Shown here: positions 1 through 6,176 of the stretch, in pieces
Numbering within the stretch: position 1 is the stretch's first letter
How the letters are laid out: each line of letters starts with the position of its first letter
Assembly: GCA_002435835.1 (NCBI GenBank)
Contig: DIVM01000066.1
Location: 1-6,635 of the forward strand
Length of the DNA stretch: 6,635 bases
Direction of reading: 5' to 3'
DNA from: Firmicutes bacterium UBA6132
GTDB taxonomy: Bacteria; Bacillota_A; Clostridia; Tissierellales; Sedimentibacteraceae
Notes under the pieces: model-generated
What the model was told of the DNA's origin: nothing
The model's database searches: none
Seen by the model: only the letters and a program-made list of their open reading frames with translations
Program-made: the position numbers and the translations under genes

Positions 1-475
1 AGTGCCGGCATAATAACCGTATGTCCTCTTTTCTTTCGCGCAGACTTGGAACCTTAAGATAAAGTATGTTCAAACGGTAGTATAGATCCTGGCGAAAGCG
101 ACCCGCTAATACTTCATCAAACAGGTTTTTATTGCTGGCCGAAATAACCCGTACATTGATGGGGATAACCCTGCCTGAACCCAAGGGCCGTACCTCCCTC
201 TCCTGCAATACTCGTAGCAGCCTGGCCTGTAAATCGATACTCATCTCGCCTATTTCGTCGAGAAAAATGGTCCCCTGGTGGGCCTGGGCAAAAAGACCTG
301 TTTTCCCTTCCTTTCGCGCGCCGGTAAAAGCCCCCCCCTCATAACCAAAAAGCTCACTCTCCAGGAGCGTCTGGGGTATGGCGGCACAGTTGACCGCTAT
401 AAAAGGGCCGTTTTTTCTTGTACTGGCGTTGTGAATACTTTGAGCAAACATTTCTTTGCCCGTACCAGTTTCTCC
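1..475. other. GC-rich block with foreign composition inside the activator gene
   Basis: By hand count, 1-480 is about 49% GC (235/480), while the next 300 bases (481-780) are about 24% GC (73/300). The change is sharp and falls within roughly 430-475, at codons ~281-297. To the left, codons such as GCC, CTG, CAG, GAG, CGG and ACC are frequent; to the right, A/T-ending codons dominate. The coding frame stays open across the junction. This fits either recombination with a gene from a higher-GC relative inside the conserved AAA+ coding sequence or an assembly join between two organisms. Confidence 0.85.
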
Positions 476-1315
476 AATAATTAAAACGTTTTTATTTACT
501 AATGCAATGGATTGTGCTTCTTTAATTGTATTTTGAATTATTTCACTATTTCCTACTATATCAGAAAATGTATACGAAGTTCCATTATTAAGAATATCAC
601 TATGTTCACTTGTAAAATCTTTGTTAGCGAGCCTTCTTTTTAATTCAATTGTTTCAGATAAAAGTTCCTCTAATTTTTCTTCATTTTTACTTACAGAAAA
701 AACTCCTATTACTTCATCATCTTTTAAAACAGGATAAGTATTATAATATAAATATCTTGGTTGTCCATTTTTATATGTAAGTAATGAATATTTACCTAAC
801 ACTGGTTTTTTTTCTCTATAAACTTTCCTGTGCTCAGATCCACTTTCATCATCATAATCGTAAAAATCCCATAAATATTTATCATAGAGATCTTCAAATT
901 TTTTATTTTCCATTTTTTCCTGTGCTGGATTAAATATTTTAACATGTCCCTTATAATCAGTGAGCAAAACTCCATCATTAACTAAATTAACTATTTTTTC
1001 ATAGCAATATATTTTGTTATAATCTTCCTTAAAATTATCCTTGCTATAAAGCATGATGACATCTAAATCATCATTATTCAAACTAAAAGTTTTATAAAAA
1101 AATTTTTCCCCATGATTCAAATGAACGTAATATTTATTTTTATCCTTATATTCAAATTGGAATATTTGATTAAAGTTGCTTCTTATAAATAAGTTTTCAT
1201 TTTTTAATAAATCTTTTGCCCACGCATTAAGCCATAGAATTTCTTGATTTTTATTAACAATTATAATTGAATTTCTAACTTCATCAAAAATATCATATAA
1301 ATTTTTAATATTCAC
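1..1315 (-). CDS. Sigma-54-dependent transcriptional activator, PAS-PAS-AAA+ (C-terminus off the left edge)
   Basis: Enhancer-binding activator that would use ATP hydrolysis to open sigma-54 RNA polymerase promoters in response to a ligand sensed by its N-terminus. The frame is open for 438 codons and runs off the window before any Fis-type helix-turn-helix. The start is GTG at 1315: a stop codon (TAA) lies directly upstream in frame, and an AAGGGTGGGTGA ribosome-binding site sits 5 nt away. Residues ~12-95 look like a degenerate PAS domain. Residues ~107-210 form a clearer PAS (NDGVLLTDYKG, FNPAQEKM, PVLKDDEVIGVFSVSK) that resembles RocR-type regulators of amino acid catabolism. A charged linker (~211-235) leads to the AAA+ domain: Walker A GETGTGKE (281-288), GAFTGA loop (328-333), Walker B GTIFLDEIGEM (348-358), sensor I region ISASNKNL (391-398), arginine-finger region FRQDLYYRLN (407-416), and PSLRERKEDI (423-432). 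All key motifs are intact. It lies downstream of the liv terminator with its own promoter. Base composition changes abruptly at Walker A. The class is certain; the target genes are unknown. Confidence 0.93.
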   Translation of the reverse strand, partial: MNIKNLYDIFDEVRNSIIIVNKNQEILWLNAWAKDLLKNENLFIRSNFNQIFQFEYKDKNKYYVHLNHGEKFFYKTFSLNNDDLDVIMLYSKDNFKEDYNKIYCYEKIVNLVNDGVLLTDYKGHVKIFNPAQEKMENKKFEDLYDKYLWDFYDYDDESGSEHRKVYREKKPVLGKYSLLTYKNGQPRYLYYNTYPVLKDDEVIGVFSVSKNEEKLEELLSETIELKRRLANKDFTSEHSDILNNGTSYTFSDIVGNSEIIQNTIKEAQSIALVNKNVLIIGETGTGKEMFAQSIHNASTRKNGPFIAVNCAAIPQTLLESELFGYEGGAFTGARKEGKTGLFAQAHQGTIFLDEIGEMSIDLQARLLRVLQEREVRPLGSGRVIPINVRVISASNKNLFDEVLAGRFRQDLYYRLNILYLKVPSLRERKEDIRLLCRH

Positions 1316-1320
1316 TTATG

Positions 1321-1332
1321 TCACCCACCCTT
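1321..1332 (-). promoter_or_regulatory. Ribosome-binding site of the sigma-54 activator
   Basis: The minus strand reads AAGGGTGGGTGA, close to the full anti-Shine-Dalgarno complement AAGGAGGTGA, 5 nt before GTG at 1315. There is no in-frame ATG between the upstream stop and residue 88, so this site decides the start. Confidence 0.65.
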
Positions 1333-1353
1333 ATGAAAACAATTTCAAAAAAT

Positions 1354-1382
1354 ATTATACCTTTTATTTTACATTAATGCAA
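1354..1382 (-). promoter_or_regulatory. Sigma-A-type promoter for the sigma-54 activator
   Basis: On the minus strand, a perfect TATAAT (-10, 1359-1354) lies 17 bp downstream of TTGCAT (-35, 1382-1377; only the TTG matches well). Transcription would start near 1347, giving a leader of about 30 nt. Its position just after the liv terminator suggests the activator is transcribed separately from the transporter operon. Confidence 0.6.
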
Positions 1383-1397
1383 ATATTTATTTTTAAT

Positions 1398-1423
1398 AAA
1401 AAATGTTGGATTTCTCCAACATT
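1398..1423 (-). terminator. Intrinsic terminator of the liv operon
   Basis: Read on the minus strand, a perfect 9-bp stem AATGTTGGA/TCCAACATT closes a GAAA (GNRA-type) tetraloop. A U-run follows directly and is partly included in the stem base. It begins 10 bp after the livF stop codon. Stem, loop stability and U-tract all fit Rho-independent termination. Confidence 0.85.
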
Positions 1424-1432
1424 CATTAATTA

Positions 1433-2143
1433 TTAACTTCCTAAATATGCCTTTTTTACAACGTCATTAGATCTAAGATTTTCAGCTGTATCTTCTATAA
1501 CTATATGACCTGTTTCTATAACATATCCCCTATCAGCAATTTTTAATACTTTATTTGCATTTTGTTCAACAACAAGTACAGTAATTCCTAAATCATTTAA
1601 ATCCTTTATTATTTTAAAACACGTGTTAACCATAATAGGCATTAATCCCATTGATACTTCGTCAATTAATAATAATTTTGGATCTAACACAAGTGCTCTA
1701 CCTATTGCAAGCATCTGCTGCTCTCCGCCACTCATAGTTTTTGCAAGCTGATTTTTTCTTTCAAATAACCTTGGAAAAAGCTCATATACTTTGTTTATGT
1801 TATTTTTATTTTTATTGTTATCTTTAACTTTATAACAACCCATTTTTAAATTTTCTTCAACAGTTAAATTTCCGAATACTCTTCTTCCTTCAGGAACATA
1901 ACCAATACCTAAACCAGCTCTTTCCCATGCAGGAACCCCTGTAATATCAATTCCATCATACATAATTTTTCCTGATTTTATATCCTTAAGACCCATTATT
2001 GCTTTTATTAAAGTTGATTTGCCAGCACCGTTAGGACCAATAACACTTACAAGCTCGCCTTTATTAACCTCGACAGAAACTTTTTTAATAACTTCCATTT
2101 GTCCATAGGATATTTCTACATCTACTAAACTAAGCATTGACAT
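1433..2143 (-). CDS. livF: Branched-chain amino acid ABC transporter, ATP-binding protein LivF
   Basis: One of two cytoplasmic ATPases powering the importer; 236 residues, the usual LivF size. Visible motifs are Walker A GPNGAGKST (36-44), the LivF-type Q-loop segment YVPEGRRVF (82-90), signature MSGGEQQ (137-143), Walker B LLLIDE (157-162) with the D-loop region VSMGLMP, and VVEQNA (191-196), where LivF proteins carry Gln at the switch-histidine position. An Asn/Lys-rich stretch (108-118) probably reflects AT-rich drift in a variable surface loop. The frame extends upstream to 2161, but the GAGGAGG ribosome-binding site is 9 nt from ATG 2143, which I prefer; ATG 2137 (MLSLVDVEISYG) is a second candidate. 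It overlaps the livG end by 14 nt, so translation is probably coupled. Last gene of the operon, followed by the terminator. Confidence 0.95.
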   Translation of the reverse strand: MSMLSLVDVEISYGQMEVIKKVSVEVNKGELVSVIGPNGAGKSTLIKAIMGLKDIKSGKIMYDGIDITGVPAWERAGLGIGYVPEGRRVFGNLTVEENLKMGCYKVKDNNKNKNNINKVYELFPRLFERKNQLAKTMSGGEQQMLAIGRALVLDPKLLLIDEVSMGLMPIMVNTCFKIIKDLNDLGITVLVVEQNANKVLKIADRGYVIETGHIVIEDTAENLRSNDVVKKAYLGS

Positions 2144-2897
2144 GATCATCATCCTCCTCACCTAAATATGCTTCAATAACTTGAGGATTTGCTTGAATTT
2201 CTTTTGGTGTTCCTTCAGCAATTTTTTGTCCAAAATTAAGCACGGCCAATCTGTCGCAAACTTTCATGGATATTGGAAGATTATGTTCTATTAATACAAT
2301 AGTTTTACCTTCGCTTTTTAATTGCATTACAAGGTCTATGACTTCGTTAATTGCAAAATTGCTAAGTCCTGCACATGGCTCATCAAGCATTATCAAAAGA
2401 GGATTAATAGCTAATGCTCTTGCTATTTCAAGCCTTCTTAAATAGCCAAGACTAACTTCTCTTGCTTTTTTGTCTTTAAATTCTTTAAGTCCAGTTCTTT
2501 CAATAATTTCAAGAGCTTTATCAACTGTTTCTTTTTTATGGCTCTTTTTGAGTATGGAACCAAATCCTATATATTCATTAATACCAAGTGCTGCTACAAC
2601 ATTATCCAAAATTGAAATATCTCTTAAAGGTTTAGAAATCTGAAATGTTCTTGCTACTCCCTTTCTTGCTATTTCAAATGGTTCTTTGCCCTGAACTTCT
2701 TCATCTTTTAAAAATATTTTACCATCCGTTGGTTTATAAACTCCACAAATACAATTGAAAAGAGTAGTTTTTCCTGCACCATTAGGACCTATAATTCCAA
2801 GAGTTTCTTTGTCATGTACTACTAAATCCAACCCGTCAATTGCTTTTAACCCGCCAAAATGCATTTTTAATTTTTCAACTCTAAGCATTTCCTGCAT
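2130..2897 (-). CDS. livG: Branched-chain amino acid ABC transporter, ATP-binding protein LivG
   Basis: Second ATPase subunit of the importer; 255 residues from ATG 2897, matching the usual LivG length. Motifs: Walker A GPNGAGKTT (37-45), Q-loop RTFQ (83-86), signature region VSLGYLRRLEIARAL (148-162), Walker B LLIMLDEP (167-174), D-loop region CAGLSN, and switch histidine in LIEHNL (H205). The signature is atypical: Tyr stands where ABC signatures usually have Gln (compare LSGGQ), though the RRLEIAR that follows is typical of LivG. An in-frame GTG at 2909 would lengthen the protein by four residues, but AAGGTGG sits 8 nt before ATG 2897; ATG 2888 (MLRVEKL) is another possibility. It overlaps livM by 17 nt and livF by 14 nt. 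Confidence 0.95.
   Translation of the reverse strand: MQEMLRVEKLKMHFGGLKAIDGLDLVVHDKETLGIIGPNGAGKTTLFNCICGVYKPTDGKIFLKDEEVQGKEPFEIARKGVARTFQISKPLRDISILDNVVAALGINEYIGFGSILKKSHKKETVDKALEIIERTGLKEFKDKKAREVSLGYLRRLEIARALAINPLLIMLDEPCAGLSNFAINEVIDLVMQLKSEGKTIVLIEHNLPISMKVCDRLAVLNFGQKIAEGTPKEIQANPQVIEAYLGEEDDDHVNA
2153..2159 (-). promoter_or_regulatory. Ribosome-binding site of livF, inside the livG 3' end
   Basis: GAGGAGG on the minus strand, 9 nt before ATG 2143 and 15 nt before ATG 2137. It lies too close to ATG 2152 and 2149 and cannot serve the longer 2161 start. It encodes the acidic tail of LivG at the same time. Confidence 0.75.
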
Positions 2898-3789
2898 TTT
2901 GACCACCACCTTTTTGTTTTTTTATATTAGCAAAAATTTTGCTTATATTCCTCATTATAAAACTGTTGTCTCCCAGTAAACCTTGGGGCTGAAACCTCAT
3001 CATTAATACCAATAAACCACCATACACTATCATTCTGTAATCAGCTAAAAATCTAAATAGTTCCGGTGCTACTCCAAGGAGTACTGCTCCAAATATAGCT
3101 CCTTTTATAGTTCCTATTCCTCCAACCACTACCATTGAAATAATGCTTATGGATACTATAAAAGCAAAATCGCTGGAATATATAAAAGTCATGAAATGTG
3201 CATATACAGCTCCTGTAAGTCCTGCAATGGCAGTACCCAATGTAAATGCAAGCACTTTATATTTATTTACATCAATTCCTAAGGATGATGCAGCCATTTC
3301 ATCGTTTCTGATGCTTGCCAACGCTAAACCAAACCAAGATTTGTTCATTTTATTTATGAATAAACAAGTTAAAACTATTAAAATAAATATTAATGTCAAA
3401 TACATTGGAGCTGTCATTTTAACTCCAAAGAACAAAGGTTTTGATACTGTCATTCCTAAAGAAGCACCAAATATTTCAGAATATTGAAATATGGCAACAA
3501 CTACAAAGTTAATTCCTATTGTTGTAATTGCAAGGAAATCATCTTTAAGTCTGATGCTTATCAATCCTAAAACTGCACCAATTATTCCTGTAACAATTAA
3601 CGCAAAAGGTAGTGAAATCCAAAAACTAATCCCCATTGTACTGGTCATCAAAGCAGAAGTATATGCCCCTATTCCAAAAAAAGCAGCATGTCCCATTGCA
3701 GACTGACCTGCATAACCAATTATTATATTAAGGCTTAAAGCAAGCAGCACAAATATGCCAACATTAACTAAAACTACAGTAAAATACAT
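2881..3789 (-). CDS. livM: Branched-chain amino acid ABC transporter, permease LivM
   Basis: Inner-membrane permease that pairs with LivH to form the transport path; 302 residues and strongly hydrophobic, with multiple membrane-spanning segments. Family signs include the segment GYAGQSAMGHAAFFGIGAY (25-43) in the first third and the cytoplasmic coupling loop GLALASIRNDEMAASSLGID (154-173), which contacts the ATPase, then GLTGAVYAHF (190-199) and VVGGIGTIKGAIFGA (221-235). The C-terminus is a short Lys/Gly/Asn-rich cytoplasmic tail. The frame extends to a TTG at 3807, but AGGAGG at 3802-3797 lies 7 nt before ATG 3789, which is therefore the start. livH ends 14 bp upstream; the 3' end overlaps livG. 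Confidence 0.95.
   Translation of the reverse strand: MYFTVVLVNVGIFVLLALSLNIIIGYAGQSAMGHAAFFGIGAYTSALMTSTMGISFWISLPFALIVTGIIGAVLGLISIRLKDDFLAITTIGINFVVVAIFQYSEIFGASLGMTVSKPLFFGVKMTAPMYLTLIFILIVLTCLFINKMNKSWFGLALASIRNDEMAASSLGIDVNKYKVLAFTLGTAIAGLTGAVYAHFMTFIYSSDFAFIVSISIISMVVVGGIGTIKGAIFGAVLLGVAPELFRFLADYRMIVYGGLLVLMMRFQPQGLLGDNSFIMRNISKIFANIKKQKGGGQNAGNA
2906..2912 (-). promoter_or_regulatory. Ribosome-binding site of livG, inside the livM 3' end
   Basis: AAGGTGG on the minus strand (one mismatch to AAGGAGG), 8 nt before ATG 2897. It overlaps the GTG codon at 2909 and so argues against that codon as the start. Confidence 0.6.
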
Positions 3790-3796
3790 AAATCCG

Positions 3797-3802
3797 CCTC
3801 CT
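3797..3802 (-). promoter_or_regulatory. Ribosome-binding site of livM
   Basis: AGGAGG on the minus strand, 7 nt before ATG 3789. It falls inside the longer frame that begins at TTG 3807, so it settles the start at 3789. Confidence 0.8.
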
Positions 3803-3803
3803 A

Positions 3804-4676
3804 TCAAGCACTTTTTTTACTAACTAAACCAGATGGTTTTAAAAGCAATACAAATATCAGAACTATAAATGCAATTGCATCCCTAGGCAATATTGAACCC
3901 ATATACGCTGATACCAATGTTTCTGCCAATCCTATTATAAGTCCTGCAACTACAGTACCTACTGGATTACCCAAGCCACCCAATACTATTATTGCAAGCA
4001 TTTTATATGAAGGAATATCACCCATTGTAGGAGATATGGAATTATAGAGCATACCTACCATTATTCCTGCTGATGCTGCAAAACCATAACCTAATATATA
4101 ACTCAGGGCCATGGAAATGTTTGTGTTTACTCCCATTGCTTTAGCTATTTCTGAATCTTCAGCTGTTGCTCGCCATGCAAGTCCCAATCTCGTTTTGTTT
4201 AATATAAACCATAAAATTGCAAAAAGCACCGCGGTTAAAACTATTATAAATATCCACTCAGGGTTGATAATTAATTTTCCTATTTTAATTGCACCAGATT
4301 TAAATACAACGCCAAATTCTTTAACATTTGGTCCTAATATAAGTCTTATTAAATCCCCTGTGATGGTAAAAAGTCCCACGCTTGTTATTAAAGGAACTAT
4401 TGGTATTACGTTTGGCTTGCTTATTATTGGATAGTAAATATATTTTTGTATAACTACACCTATTAATCCTGTTAATATCATTGATAATAAAAATGCCAAT
4501 AAAAGATTGTGAGAAATGCTGTAAATATACCACCCTAAATATGCCCCAATTGCATAAGCCGCTGCATTTGCAATATCTAATATACGCAAAATACCATATA
4601 TTAAAGTAGCTCCCATTGCAGTAAGCGCATATACGCTCCCTATCATAACTCCATTTACCAATTGCTGCATTAGCAT
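3804..4676 (-). CDS. livH: Branched-chain amino acid ABC transporter, permease LivH
   Basis: Inner-membrane permease, partner of LivM; 290 residues, hydrophobic, several membrane spans. The N-terminus LVNGVMIGSVYALTAMGATLIYGILRILD (6-34) is typical of LivH. The segment IANAAAYAIGAY (35-46) matches the LivH position usually occupied by an AHG-type motif, with Asn-Ala in place of His-Gly. The cytoplasmic coupling loop is GLAWRATAEDSEIAKAMGV (165-183), and VLGGLGNPVGTVVAG (231-245) is a conserved late segment. GAGGTGA lies upstream of ATG 4676, with 7 nt between GAGG and the start; ATG 4670 is less well placed. It follows livK after 52 bp containing a strong hairpin. Confidence 0.95.
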   Translation of the reverse strand: MLMQQLVNGVMIGSVYALTAMGATLIYGILRILDIANAAAYAIGAYLGWYIYSISHNLLLAFLLSMILTGLIGVVIQKYIYYPIISKPNVIPIVPLITSVGLFTITGDLIRLILGPNVKEFGVVFKSGAIKIGKLIINPEWIFIIVLTAVLFAILWFILNKTRLGLAWRATAEDSEIAKAMGVNTNISMALSYILGYGFAASAGIMVGMLYNSISPTMGDIPSYKMLAIIVLGGLGNPVGTVVAGLIIGLAETLVSAYMGSILPRDAIAFIVLIFVLLLKPSGLVSKKSA

Positions 4677-4697
4677 AGAATCACCTCTTTCTAAACA

Positions 4698-4717
4698 AAG
4701 GGGGATGAATCCCCCTT
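4698..4717 (-). terminator. Hairpin between livK and livH, a likely leaky terminator or mRNA-end stabiliser
   Basis: A perfect 8-bp inverted repeat AAGGGGGA/TCCCCCTT with a 4-nt loop, five G:C pairs, begins 11 bp after the livK stop. On the minus strand the sequence after the stem is UUUGUUUAG, a broken and weak U-tract. Such hairpins after binding-protein genes are known to raise binding-protein mRNA over permease mRNA, by partial termination or by blocking 3' exonucleases. That role here is inferred. Confidence 0.7.
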
Positions 4718-4728
4718 ATATAATTATA

Positions 4729-5949
4729 TTATTTTGCTGCAGGTGGAGTTATAATATCAGTATCTTCAACCACACCATAATAGTGGAAATCTCCATCTTT
4801 TATAACTTGAACTTGAACAGGTTTTATAGCTTCTCTTGTAGGAGCATATTCAATTAAATTTCCTGTAACAGTTTCAAAGCTTTTAAGTCCTTTAATAGCA
4901 TCACGAATTGCTGTAGGTTCAGTTCCAACATCTGCTATTACTTTAAATAAAACTTCAAATGAATCATATACTGAAGCGCCTACCATATCAGGAACTATAC
5001 CATATTTTTCTTTATAGGCTTTTATGAAAGCTTTAGTAGATTCATTTTCTGAATCTCTGTTCATGTTTGTTGTTAAAATAACGCCTTCAGCATTTTCTTT
5101 TGCAATTTCTAAGAATTGGAATGAATCAATTCCTTCTGTTCCAAGTATAGGAACATTTAATCCCATTGATTTTGCTTGTCTCACTATTTCAGCACCATGT
5201 CCGTAATAGTTTGCCATATAAATTAAGTCAGGTTTAACTTCTTCTTTTAATTTTGTTACTACAGGAGCAAATTCTTTGTCTGCCATAGCAAATTTATCAA
5301 CTGAAACAATTTCTGCTCCATTAGCAGTTGCATATTCAGTAAATGATTCTGCAAGCTGTTTGCCGAAATCTATATCTACTTGTATTATTGCAATACGTTT
5401 AGCTTTAAGCATGTCTACTGCAACTTTAGCACCAGCCTTGCCTTGAACTGAACCTGCAAATGATTGAGAGAATATAAAATCTCCAGCTTTACATACGTCA
5501 GGGTGAATAGCATATCCTGAAAGCATAGGGATGCCTGCTTCTTGGAATATTGGAGCTGCAACTCTTGTAGGACCTGAATAACTTCCGCTTACAACTGCTA
5601 CAACGTTATCCTTTGTTGTTAATTTTTGAGCTATGTTAACAGCCTGTTTTGTATCCAATGCATCGTCGTATTTTACCAATTCTACTTGACGGCCGTTAAT
5701 ACCGCCACTTTCATTAATTATACTTACTGCTAACTCAGCTGAATTTGATGTGCTCAAACCATCTGCAGCAGCAGCACCTGTTATTGGTGCAAAAAATCCT
5801 ATACGAATTGGATCCTTATTTTCTGCGGTAGCCTGTGTTCCGCCTGTAGCCGGAGCTGGAGCAGTTTCTTTAGATTGGCATGCTGAAAGTGAAAAAGTCA
5901 TTCCTACAGCCAAAGCTAATGATACAAAAGATTTTAACTTCTTATTCAT
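4729..5949 (-). CDS. livK: Branched-chain amino acid ABC transporter, substrate-binding lipoprotein LivK
   Basis: Extracellular, membrane-anchored binding protein that delivers an amino acid to LivHM; 406 residues, periplasmic-binding-protein type I fold (Leu/Ile/Val family). Signal peptide: MNKKLK, hydrophobic core, then lipobox LSAC with lipidated Cys24. A Thr/Ala/Pro-rich tether follows (about 25-42), then the start of the mature fold, IRIGFFAPITGA. Other family signs are INESGGINGRQVELVKYDD, VSGSYSGPTRVAAP in the likely ligand-contact region, and IPMLSGYA. The frame extends to a TTG at 5964, but GGAGG lies 8 nt before ATG 5949 and the signal peptide begins properly there. First gene of the operon. 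The exact ligand cannot be told; Leu/Ile/Val, other hydrophobic amino acids or even amides are possible for this family. Confidence 0.95.
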   Translation of the reverse strand: MNKKLKSFVSLALAVGMTFSLSACQSKETAPAPATGGTQATAENKDPIRIGFFAPITGAAAADGLSTSNSAELAVSIINESGGINGRQVELVKYDDALDTKQAVNIAQKLTTKDNVVAVVSGSYSGPTRVAAPIFQEAGIPMLSGYAIHPDVCKAGDFIFSQSFAGSVQGKAGAKVAVDMLKAKRIAIIQVDIDFGKQLAESFTEYATANGAEIVSVDKFAMADKEFAPVVTKLKEEVKPDLIYMANYYGHGAEIVRQAKSMGLNVPILGTEGIDSFQFLEIAKENAEGVILTTNMNRDSENESTKAFIKAYKEKYGIVPDMVGASVYDSFEVLFKVIADVGTEPTAIRDAIKGLKSFETVTGNLIEYAPTREAIKPVQVQVIKDGDFHYYGVVEDTDIITPPAAK

Positions 5950-5957
5950 AACGTTAT

Positions 5958-5962
5958 CCTCC
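5958..5962 (-). promoter_or_regulatory. Ribosome-binding site of livK
   Basis: GGAGG on the minus strand, 8 nt before ATG 5949. It overlaps the TTG at 5964 and so excludes that longer start. Confidence 0.8.
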
Positions 5963-5988
5963 AAATGTTTTTTATTTCAAATAATAAT

Positions 5989-6016
5989 AACATAATCTTA
6001 ATAAAAACCTTGTAAA
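5989..6016 (-). promoter_or_regulatory. Candidate promoter of the liv operon (weak)
   Basis: On the minus strand TTTACA (-35, 6016-6011; one mismatch) is followed after 16 bp by TATGTT (-10, 5994-5989; two mismatches). A second candidate lies further out: TTGAAA (6098-6093), 16 bp, TATGAA (6076-6071). That one would overlap the divergent plus-strand promoter. The region is so AT-rich that chance matches are expected. There is no sigma-54 (-24/-12) element here. Confidence 0.3.
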
Positions 6017-6017
6017 T

Positions 6018-6077
6018 TTATGAAGTATGTTATTAATATATATCATTTATTCATAAACTTATATGAAACATTCATAA
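6018..6077. repeat. Cluster of TTCATA/TATGAA half-sites in the divergent intergenic region
   Basis: Four related elements are present: TTATGAA (6018-6024), ATTCATAA (6049-6056), TATGAA (6062-6067) and ATTCATAA (6070-6077). The two ATTCATAA copies are direct repeats 21 bp apart, i.e. two helical turns. The inner pairs form inverted repeats TTCATA-N6-TATGAA and TATGAA-N3-TTCATA. They sit between the two divergent genes and could be an operator, but low sequence complexity makes this tentative. Confidence 0.35.
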
Positions 6078-6084
6078 TTCTTTA

Positions 6085-6113
6085 TTAAATTTTTTCAATA
6101 AATGTGTTATAAT
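6085..6113 (+). promoter_or_regulatory. Extended -10 promoter for the Cache sensor gene
   Basis: A perfect TATAAT (6108-6113) is preceded by TG one base upstream (TGTTATAAT), the extended -10 motif. The -35 position 17 bp upstream (TTAAAT, 6085-6090) is poor, as is common with extended -10 promoters. Transcription would start near 6120, about 57 nt before the start codon. Confidence 0.6.
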
Positions 6114-6176
6114 GATAATGTTTTCAACATTAATTTTAATTTTTTTAAAAACTAATTTAAAACTAAGGAATTACCC

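Noticed and set aside
1..480. A frameshifted or truncated activator at the GC junction
   Set aside because: Translation by hand shows one continuous frame with Walker A, GAFTGA, Walker B and arginine-finger motifs in the right order and spacing.
132..484. Two overlapping plus-strand open frames of about 70 residues in the GC-rich block
   Set aside because: They lie antisense to the AAA+ domain, whose frame is fully explained by conserved motifs; open antisense frames follow from its GC-rich codons.
796..978. A minus-strand 60-residue frame inside the activator gene
   Set aside because: It is out of frame with the PAS domain coding sequence, has no ribosome-binding site, and has a composition typical of AT-rich out-of-frame reading.
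2881..5964. Longer versions of livK, livM and livG starting at TTG 5964, TTG 3807 and GTG 2909
   Set aside because: In each case the ribosome-binding site lies at or inside the extra codons and is correctly spaced from a downstream ATG.
6042..6058. Possible ArgR/AhrC box (TATGAATAAATGATATA on the minus strand)
   Set aside because: Only the left half-site matches; the right half fails, and the inner inverted repeats have the wrong spacing.
6088..6102. Possible CodY box (AATTTTTTCAATAAA)
   Set aside because: It has five mismatches to AATTTTCWGAAAATT, which is expected by chance in such AT-rich DNA.
5950..6176. Riboswitch or T-box leader before livK
   Set aside because: The stretch is almost entirely A/T, with no stable stem, no T-box-like element and no terminator hairpin before livK.
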